This document shows positions 56,001 through 64,000 of a DNA stretch of 64,000 nucleotides, piece by piece. This DNA comes from Aptenodytes patagonicus. Taxonomy: Eukaryota; Chordata; Aves; Sphenisciformes; Spheniscidae. The first letter of the stretch is position 1; each line of letters begins with the position of its first letter. The stretch spans positions 54,476,065 to 54,540,064 of the forward strand of contig NC_134952.1 in assembly GCF_965638725.1 (NCBI RefSeq), written 5' to 3'. Position numbers and translations under genes: made by a program. The notes below the pieces were generated by a model. The model was given only the letters and a program-made list of their open reading frames with translations. It ran no database searches and was not told the origin of the DNA.

Positions 56001-59000
56001 CCCCTCCCCAAATGAGGAAACTTCAGGAAATCACTAGGAGATTAAGTAATTCATGTTTTTGAATAGTAAAACCTCCAAATACACTTTCAGATTTTCCCCT
56101 GCAAGATTTCAGAGCACTTTCATATCATTTCATTATTTATTATTGTTTTTGGTCAACGTTTTGTACTCTCTGGTTTCTGTAATAAGATACCCTAGTCTAT
56201 CTGAAATGTTACCTTTGAATAAATGGAAGGTGGCTGCACTGGTAGTTAATGGTGAGACCTGTTGTTACACTACCACTTTCCTAAAAGGGTCAGGTCATCT
56301 GCTTGGGTCAGAGCTGCGTGGAGCCATTGTAATGCCAGAGTTAACTCATCCATCACCCTCTTCCCCAGCAGCTGATCTGCATGCTTACATTTGGGGCTCT
56401 GGTGAGAGGGACTGGACTGATCCCAAAAGAAACCCCAAATGTTGTAGGACTTGCCCATGACTGTGTGTTAAAGTAGCCATGGCAGCGTGTTAGCCTGGCA
56501 TCAGTTTCTGCAGAAGGACTGCAGAGGACCGAGGTGGGGCCACAGGGATCTGAAGAGCACGGCCGCAGTGACAGCGAGGGATGCGCTACCTCCCCTCTTC
56601 AGCACCGCCCGCTGTCCTACACCACCCTGGTTTCTCCAGAGGACATGCTCAGGTACAGAGTCATGGCTTATGTGCTATCTTTGTTTAAATTACTGATTGT
56701 CTTACTCTCACGTCCTGGTTTTTCTCTGCCCAAGGGAACAGTGTCATGAAATCATCTATGGTGTCCACAATGGCATCAGCTAGTGCCTGTTCCACAGGCG
56801 TCTGACCTGCCAGACCTGTGGGAAGCAAGCATATGAAGGGAGGTTAGAGACAGCATCAGCAGGAATTTTTGATGCCCCAAAGGTAAACTCTGTTCTTTGT
56901 GAACATTTCCATAAATATACATGCTCTCCAGGGCTTTTTTGATGCTGCTAACATGCATTTGACTCCTTGCATCCCGATGCAATCTCATCTACCTTTGCTT
57001 TTTTCCCCATCCAGCCTCATATAGCCACTGAGGTGGTGAGTTCTTTCCATCACCTGAACCCATGGCCTGACTACTGCTTCTTTATCTTTCTCTCTGCTTT
57101 CTACCATCCCAGGACGTTCAGAGAGGGTCAGCACTAATTCCTTTCTGTTAATCTTTTCCTATCCCAGCTTTCAATGTCCTTCTCCATCTTGTGGTCTTTC
57201 CATCTCTCAACACAACCTCCAAAAGTGCTTCTGTGAAAGCCTGCTTCTCTTTACCTCTGTCCTGTCCATTCAGCCCCATTTTGAAGCATCTCGTGACATT
57301 CTGCTTGCTTTTGATTACTTCATGGTAATCAGGCACCTTAGCCAAACTTTGTCTTGTTTACAAATCTGCTTTCGTCCCCTGTCGTCCTTTGGCTTGCCTG
57401 CAGTCTTCTCAATGCTACTATTTTTTTCCCCTCACTCTTGTTCCACAGACCTGCGTTCATGCTTTCAACTCTGTGCAGGTTCAGGTCATCCTTCTCTTCC
57501 TCTCTCGGTTCTTTAAGCGTCACCTGGAAGCTCTGTGGCTCCCATAAACCATATGCCCTTCCTCTGCAAAGTCATCTCCCTTACTGAAACTTTATGCTTT
57601 TGAAGGCAAGGGATGTGCCTCTCCTTTTGGGCATCAAGTTCTGTGAGCCTTCAGTAAAGAGTTGTTAGTGACAGGCACCTAAAAATCCCGTTTCTTAATT
57701 TTAAAGGCTTAGTGACACATATGCAGACTTAACAGCAGAAGTAACAAGTTTTCACTATGGATTTGAAAATAATTTTTTTCCCCCCTTCCATGCATGCTTT
57801 TTTCCCTGCTGTAGCTGACAGCGTGATTAACGCCAAAAGGAGAACAGCATGGTCTGAGTGTGCTAGGATTTGCCAGAACCCTAGCCTTTGTGGCTGTTGC
57901 AAGCTGGTGGAAAAGGTGTTGGGGGAATGCCTATGTCAGAACTTCAGACCGTAAAAGGAGCACAGCTCCAGATCAGCCTCCCGATAGGAGACGGGGAGGG
58001 AGGCAGCGTGGGTGGAAGGCAGGCTTTCTCATTGTTTTTCGTTACCAGGTGGACGCTCGTCATTCTCTTTTCTTGCAAGTAGTAGATTGTATCGAGGATG
58101 GAGGAAATGGGCAGGAACACAGTATTGCAGACATGCTTGAAAATATGTTGTGCTGGTGCCTTGAAGAATAAAGCTCTGCACTTCTGCCTGTTTCCTTAGT
58201 TGGAAAATGTGAGATATTTTGAAAGGCAGGTTAGATCTCTTTGCTCAGAGTGTAAAAAAGTAGGATAGTACTCGTCTCCCAGCCCCCCTCTTCAATTTGC
58301 TGACATTCGGCACACCATGAACGCGTCCACCTTTGACCAGACCAGTTTTGCAGATGGTTTTGAATGACAGCTTGCTGACCTAAAGCAAGCCCTGACTACT
58401 CTCTTGATTACTTGTATTACTAAGTCTTATATCACTTTATCTAACCGGTTGAGCACTTCCATAGCATGTAAGTATTTAAAGATGCAAGTGATGTCATCAT
58501 CTGATCAATCTCTCTGCCAGCTCAGAATTGTTGCCTAAATCTGCTTCAGAGTGCTCTGCCCGCTGACTGTGATAATCTCTAATGCTTCCGAAACCTCCTC
58601 CTCCTGGTCATCTCTCGGGTTAGCCTGGCAGCTCCAAGGTTAGCTCCAGGGGAAACTGCCCTGAGAGCCTTAGGGAAGCCACAGGTACACGCTTTCTGTC
58701 GTGCAGTGACAGGTGAATAAAGTTTGTTGCCTGGAGAAGTCAGGCCAAACCCTAGGTATTGCATGCAGAGGGGAAACTCAGTCAGACGTAAGGGGGGATT
58801 ATTTCTGAGTTGTCCTTTAGGCGTACACACTTACAGTGCAAATACAGAGCTCAGCCATGTGACTTCAGCTCTGAACATCACAGCACTTCACCCTACAGGT
58901 TGTTACTTTGAATATTCTTTTTGCCTGGTTTTTTACTTTCTACGTGACATCTGAGTGACTCTAAACCCCGTCATACAGCATCCTAGCAGATGTGCCTTGC

Positions 59001-59551
59001 TCTGTTTCTTCTTTCTGATCTTGGAACCGCAGGGGATGTAGCCTGAGATCTCATCAGGATTGCCACAGCAGCCCCAACCCAGCAAGCAAAATTGGCACCA
59101 AATTACGGTAAGGAAGGCTGCTGAACACGAGCATGCCACCATACAGCGCTCCTCGGTGCTTTTTAAGCCACCGCTCTCTGAGTGGCACCTCTAATAGCAT
59201 CCTATATGGTATGCTGTGTTTCTGTGGTCAGCACTTGGTGCTGGCGGACAAACTACAGATGAAACGAGAGGCTGGTAACTATCAGCTGTTTGTGCCTGGG
59301 AAAAGCACTAGTACCAGTATTGCCATGCTGGTGTTGACTTCTGCTTGGTTGGGCTTGCCAAGCTGTTGGTTCATTTCTATTTTTGCTGTGGATGTATTTT
59401 TCCTGAGCATTAAAGGTGGGTGCGGAACAGAGCAAGAAAATAGTCAAATATGTGTTACCTGATTCTCTGGCAAGGTATCTTGCTATTGCCAGGCTCTGGT
59501 GAATGGTAACTCCGCCTACTTCCAGAATGGGGATTTTGCCGAATGGGATAG
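52850..59551 (-). CDS. HPGDS: HPGDS, haematopoietic prostaglandin D synthase / sigma-class GST (5' exon outside window)
   Basis: A cytosolic glutathione-dependent enzyme that isomerises PGH2 to PGD2, and a vertebrate sigma-class glutathione transferase. Exons on the - strand: 59551-59459, 56815-56706, 53757-53659, 53014-52850. All have GT-AG junctions and fitting phases. They encode residues 45-199 by alignment to the 199-aa human enzyme. The GSH-site segment GKIPILEV with HQSLAIARYL is present (Gln63, Ser64), as are the divalent-metal aspartates Asp93, Asp96 and Asp97 at the dimer interface and Trp104 of the substrate pocket. The C-terminal TWADFYWDVCSTTLL is also typical. Residues 1-44, including catalytic Tyr8 and Arg14, are encoded beyond 64,000; I searched 59,552-64,000 by eye without finding that exon. 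Position 57 is Gly where human has Asp, and the protein ends in IM rather than human KL. Identification is secure; numbering assumes no indel in the missing exon. Confidence 0.95.
53015..53658 (-). other. HPGDS: HPGDS intron between residues 145 and 146
   Basis: A 644-nt GT-AG intron on the - strand; AT-rich, with no named element. Confidence 0.85.
53659..53757 (-). CDS. HPGDS: HPGDS exon encoding residues 113-145
   Basis: A 99-nt phase-0 exon. It encodes KQAFDDILTNKAPELLKDLD and then TFLGDNNWLVGES, part of the alpha-helical GST C-terminal domain. Donor TCT before GTAAGT. Confidence 0.95.
53758..56705 (-). other. HPGDS: HPGDS intron between residues 112 and 113
   Basis: A 2.9-kb GT-AG intron. 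It has GC-richer patches near 55,200-55,480 and 56,500-56,650 with short overlapping open frames on both strands. No gene or named repeat is seen. Confidence 0.8.
56706..56815 (-). CDS. HPGDS: HPGDS exon encoding residues 76-112
   Basis: A 110-nt exon after CTTCCCACAG. It encodes LAGQTPVEQALADAIVDTID and then DFMTLFPWAEKNQDVR. It carries the metal-site aspartates (93, 96, 97) and Trp104. Donor AGA before GTAAGA, phase 0. Confidence 0.95.
56816..59458 (-). other. HPGDS: HPGDS intron within codon 76
   Basis: A 2.6-kb GT-AG intron with a long pyrimidine-rich block at about 57,000-57,680 (+ strand) that may be an old LINE2 relic. No gene is seen on either strand. Confidence 0.8.
57000..57680 (+). 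mobile_element. Possible decayed LINE2-like remnant
   Basis: A pyrimidine-biased stretch ending in GAAGGCAAGGGATGTGCCTC and, further on, CCTTCAGTAAAGAGTTG. This weakly recalls the L2 3' end (GAGGGCAGGGA, then a CAATAAA-type tail). Several short CTTCC/CTCC blocks upstream are also L2-like. The match is loose and could be chance. Confidence 0.3.
59459..59551 (-). CDS. HPGDS: HPGDS exon encoding residues 45-76
   Basis: A 93-nt exon behind the acceptor TCCTCCAAG. It encodes IPFGKIPILEVGGVTIHQSL and then AIARYLARES, the thioredoxin-fold half that binds the gamma-glutamyl part of glutathione. Donor TCAG before GTAACA. It begins with 2 nt of a split codon, so an upstream coding exon is required. 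Confidence 0.95.
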
Positions 59552-62500
59552 CTTGGAGGAGAAAGAAAAAAAAGAAAAAACAGCCAAAAGTTAAATCATA
59601 GCCCTTGACAGTGGGAATCTCTAATAGTTGCACTTTTGCCACTCAGAGGGTATGCATTGTTATAGCACTTAACAGTTTCACAGTGCTTCTGTAGGGAAAT
59701 GCATGGACTAAAAAAAAAAAAAGTAAGGTTAAGGCTATAACCGGATTGCACTGCAAGAAGGCAATTATAGCATAGAAACCAGGTGTTGCATTTCCTATTT
59801 CCTAGCCTTGTGCTGTAAAGGCTGAACATGCTCCTACATATCCTGAATTCTTTATGCAGGGAAACTTTTCAGTGGAATCTTGGTTTTTCCTTCTCTTCCC
59901 TACTTTTTCCTCCCCGGGAGAGTGACTGCCAAGGTTAAGCAAAGTACTACTGAAGATTTTGTAGTGCAGGATCCAGCTGGGGTATGAAGTAAGAGTTTGG
60001 GTAAAGACTACAAAGGCGCCTTTTCATTTACACTTGTTTTAAATTCAGAAGCAGTGATTCAGAGAAGTATCTGTATTTCAGAACTTATATTGTGACAAGA
60101 CATTTTACTTGACAGTCATCACCAAGAGACAAATATAGCTTTCACACTGAACCGCAAATGCTAAGAAGATACTCAAATTTGCTTGACTTGGCTTGCATTA
60201 AAAAAAAAAATTTAGCCAGTCATGGGGAAGAAGCCTCCAGACTTTAAGTACAGGGAAAGACAAACTAAGCAGGCATCATGGATATCTGTAAGAGAGTTTG
60301 AGATAAGAAATCAATCTTATTTTTCAGGTATTAATTTAGTAGCATAATGTACGTGAAAACTTGGACTGCTGTTTTGGCACGTTTTGGAGAAGCTGCTGGC
60401 ATGATATCAAATGGGGCTGGAACCTCGGAGCAAAGCTTAAGCTGGGAAAAACTGCTGCATTTAGGGTGGTGAGAATCCGCTCGTGGGAACCCAGTGCTGT
60501 TCACTGGAGGAACTTTAAATCTCTGCATTTCAAAGGATGCTATTTCATAAATTCCAAGTACGTAATTGCAAGTGCTCATCATAGCCAAATGCTTCGTACC
60601 TGACTTTCATCTGGATTACACTTTATATAAATAAGATGTATGCCCATCTTAAGACTGTCTTGCCATGTAAAAGGGCGGTAGCAGGAAAGTGAGAATGTTG
60701 GCTATTGGAAACATGCAAGATGCTTTCAAACAGAGGAGAACTGTCTTTATGGGACAGCTGGAATGACACTTCTATTCCATGAGTTTTTTTAATTCTTAAT
60801 GAAAAGGGAAAAATAATGAAACCTCATGCATTTGTGACCTGTTTATCAAGGCAGCTTCATCAATGATGAACGCTGCCACGTGGCTCTGTGGTTTAGCATG
60901 CAGTATGTGAATCACATCAGGTATGGGTTCTTAGATGGCAAATCTGTATCTGCAAAATGAATTTGGCAGCTGCACAAGACATCCAGGGCTCCTCCGTGCA
61001 TTTTTTTTTTCCTGCACCTGAACACAGTACTCATGATACCCTTTTTTTTTTTGTTTCCGAAGTTCAGCACACTGTGAAGCCAGTATAAATTCTGATGCTG
61101 ATGACTAGCAGAAGCAAGAGAGCTCAAAGAGCATTAGCTGCTGTACCCCAGGGGAAAGTGTGCACTGCTAGTTGTTATTGAAACAATAATAGATTTGTTG
61201 CACAGGAGACTTCATATGTTTATTATCCAGAGAGCAGTAAGGTCCCGGCAAGTCCATGTATTGCTTCATTGAGAATCCAGGGAGGAAAAGATGCATCCCC
61301 GAATGCTAAACTGAAAAGCTCTCTGGTTGTGAAAATGAGAAGCGCCTTGGTTCTGCACTGTAGATTAACGTGCCCTGAGCAGCACTGCCTGCAAAGCCAC
61401 AGAGCTGTGAAATAACGTTTGCTTATGCAGGATACCAGCGCATCTTTCAAGCAAGCGCGAGTAGAGGGGATGAGAGTGCGCGTGACTGCTGGACATGCCT
61501 ACAGCCATCTTCAGATCCCCAATGACTGACAACAGGTAACAGCAGAAGTGCAGCCAGCTCGGGAGCAATAACCGCCGCCCCTGAAGGAGTTAAGAGGCCT
61601 TTTTCTGAGGCCCCAGTAGGAGTGCTACTGGACTGATGCAGTTTTGGCTAGCTCAATGTGACTAAGCCAGCCTCTGTAGCAATAACTGTCAAAACACGAT
61701 GAATGCTGCCCAGGTTGGGAAACTACAATTGCTTCATCTAGAAGCTGAACAGACCATTTTCTGCTGTGTTTACATACAGGGGAAAAGTCTAAAAGCCACA
61801 GCTTTTACTGATGTTTCACTCTGTCGGTCACTACAGGGAAAATGAAAGCCAGTTTGTTGGTATAGATATATATATATTTTTTTAAGAAGCGTTTGATTAC
61901 AGCGAAAGGAGGGAGGCATCTTTCTGACAGTTGAGAAACATGGATTAAGGTGTGAAAGGCAGCTGGGTGGCAGAGTGGTAGTTATCTCTCCTGTTCTGTT
62001 TCTCAGGAATCTGGCCATTTCTGGATTCACTTCCCCCCCCGCAGCCCACAGAATTCAAGGGAATTGCTATTCATTCCTTGAAAACACGAGTAATGCCTAC
62101 AAAGTGCTTCCTCCTCAGTGCTGAGATATTTTCATTAAGATCTGGTTATTCTTTCCTAGAAAAGAAACTGTTTACAATTAAAAAGATACAAATACAGCTT
62201 TGTTTTGTGTGCAGTAGAAATATTGATACACTTGCATGATTCATAATGCAAGTATAAAATTAATAAATGAGAACAGATTTTATTGTACATTGTCCCATGA
62301 GCCTTAAATGTCCAACAGGCGTTATGCGTTGATTTATAATGAGGCTTGGGGTTTTTTTTGCTAAGAGGCAGCATATCTGTTGTCATCATTACTAAACAAT
62401 GGACTATTTAAAGCATAACAGATAATAAATGGGAGATGTTCCTTCCTTTCCTGTGTGTTCAAAATGCCGTTTGATTTTTTTTCTTATAAAGAACAGGGAA

Positions 62501-64000
62501 AAAAATTGTGATTTGAATATAAACATAGATTTTTTTTTTCTTGCTGATAAGAGTGTATGTATATGATTACACACTGACTTTTGTCAAGTGTTGAGTTAAT
62601 ATGCTGTAAATGAGTGCAATTCTGAGAGGTTTGAAGAAAGCACACTTGTGCTGTGCAGATCATTGTAAAAAATCTGTCATTTCTTCTTGCGTGCAGGGCA
62701 TGCTATTCTTGCACACCAGAAAGTATGGCAGACATCCAGGCTGCTTTACAGCTGAAGAAAATAGCAAAGAACTGTCAAGGGGCAGAAAATATTTATAGTA
62801 CATTTCCTCCATATTGGAGGAGAAGGTATAATGGCTTATAAAGTTCCATTTTCAGTCTGGAAAAGTTTAGGGAAAAAGAAAAATCTCTTTGCCTTTGAAA
62901 CATTATTATCCAAAATTCATGTAACAAGACCAAAGTTTTTAGTAAGCTGCAATGAAGTATCTTTTTGCTCTTGTAACTTAAAAGAACAATTTCCTATATT
63001 GATAAATTCATAGCAAAACCAGAAGATGGATTGGATATATGTTTGGCTGTTGTGGGCAGGAATGTCTTGCCCGTAAAAACTGGAGACTTCTGTTTCCAAG
63101 CAGAGGAGAGGGGGGGTGGATTTATGTCACGCAGTTCATCCTAAGGAAGGATGCGAAGAGCCTTCATACTGGATGGGCAAAATTTGATCGCTGGAGGGTC
63201 AGGGTTTGACAAATGATCTCAATGCGGCCTCTAGACTCCTTGCTCATAGCCCATTTTTTGAAGCACAGCAAAAACCACAGCCAGGCCGTCTACTCAGGGG
63301 CTCCAAACTACAACAGAAAACCATCTGTCTGTACATGAATTTAAGCAGTGTAACCCTTACTCATGGATATGGGCTTCTGTGGCTTGCTTTGAGCTTCCTG
63401 TGGTGCTTTTGGCCCTAGCTCTGCTCATTGACAACACGTATTCAAGGAACCTCTGGGGATGTCCGAATGTGCTATGTGTATAAGCATTGTATTAAAACTA
63501 CTAAATTTTACACATTTTTGGTGAAAGGCATGGTTCATGTGACTCCAGATGAACAAAACACATAGGTCGGTTCCTGCCGGGCTCCTACATTAGATGAGCG
63601 AGTGAAAGAAGTGGCACATGAAGCTGGAGTGTGAGAGGGATCTCATTTGGGGAGAATGAGGGTTGTGGGGGCAAATCATGAAACAATGTGTATCAGAGAG
63701 CAATAGTGAATGAACAGTTAAGCCAAAGTAGCGCAGACTGGAAGGGTGTGCGTGTCACTTTGCTAGTTTTTCTTTAACCTTGATCGGTTAGGGGACTGCT
63801 TCGTACTTACGTCAGTTTATACCCTTGTGTATCCATATGGATGTCCTTTCCATGTTTTTCAAAACAACAGTGTCTTGCAAAGCTTCCGACTCCCACTTAG
63901 GCAAATAAATTTTAAGAAGGAAAACTAGAAAAATCTGTTGCCATCATTGTACAAACAATGTCATTTTTCAGGCATGCACAAAATATATGACCTTTCGCTT
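59552..64000 (-). other. HPGDS: HPGDS intron within codon 45 (continues beyond window)
   Basis: At least 4.4 kb of mostly AT-rich sequence upstream of the residue-45 exon on the - strand. I looked for the N-terminal exon (residues 1-44) on the - strand and did not find it. The open frames present are short and resemble no known protein. Small homopolymers occur near 59,710, 60,200, 61,010 and 61,870. Confidence 0.7.

Noticed and set aside
56053-56460. A 135-codon open frame on the + strand in an HPGDS intron
   Set aside because: No domain similarity and no conserved-looking core; it is within an intron of a well-supported gene on the other strand.

Overview
The window is vertebrate nuclear DNA, almost certainly from a bird. 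Two gene structures can be rebuilt exon by exon from splice sites, reading phase and protein similarity. An intergenic CR1 LINE remnant with the typical 8-bp tail repeats points to a sauropsid/avian genome. Introns are compact for a vertebrate (mostly 0.2-4 kb, the longest 10 kb), and most of the non-coding DNA is AT-rich.

Region 1 (1 to about 3,450) is upstream DNA with no supportable gene. Region 2 (about 3,450-4,440) is a CpG-rich promoter with NRF1-like, ETS-like, inverted-CCAAT and CRE-like sites, a probable non-coding first exon and a short 5'-UTR intron. Region 3 (4,444-49,464, + strand) is a complete SMARCAD1 gene. Its 23 coding exons, all with GT-AG introns and consistent phases, join to 3,078 nt, i.e. 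1,025 residues plus stop, against 1,026 aa in human. The protein has two CUE ubiquitin-binding domains, an acidic/basic linker and a complete SNF2-type ATPase with all main motifs. Two AATAAA signals follow, at 49,676 and 49,926.

Region 4 (about 49,950-52,600) is intergenic and holds the CR1 fragment. Region 5 (about 52,600 to the window end, - strand) is HPGDS, the sigma-class glutathione transferase / haematopoietic prostaglandin D synthase. Four coding exons cover residues 45-199. The exon(s) for residues 1-44 were not found and should lie beyond 64,000. SMARCAD1 and HPGDS converge tail to tail, as I recall for human 4q22. They are not functionally linked: one is a nuclear chromatin remodeller, the other a cytosolic eicosanoid enzyme.

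I found no novel defence system, operon, CRISPR or new gene family. The most unusual non-genic signals are: a near-identical 46-bp direct repeat, one copy on each side of SMARCAD1 exon 10; a GC-rich degenerate repeat block in intron 1; a 31-nt poly-C tract before exon 21; an ancient LINE2-like tail in intron 5; and a GC-richer block in intron 8, where an alternative promoter for short SMARCAD1 isoforms could lie.
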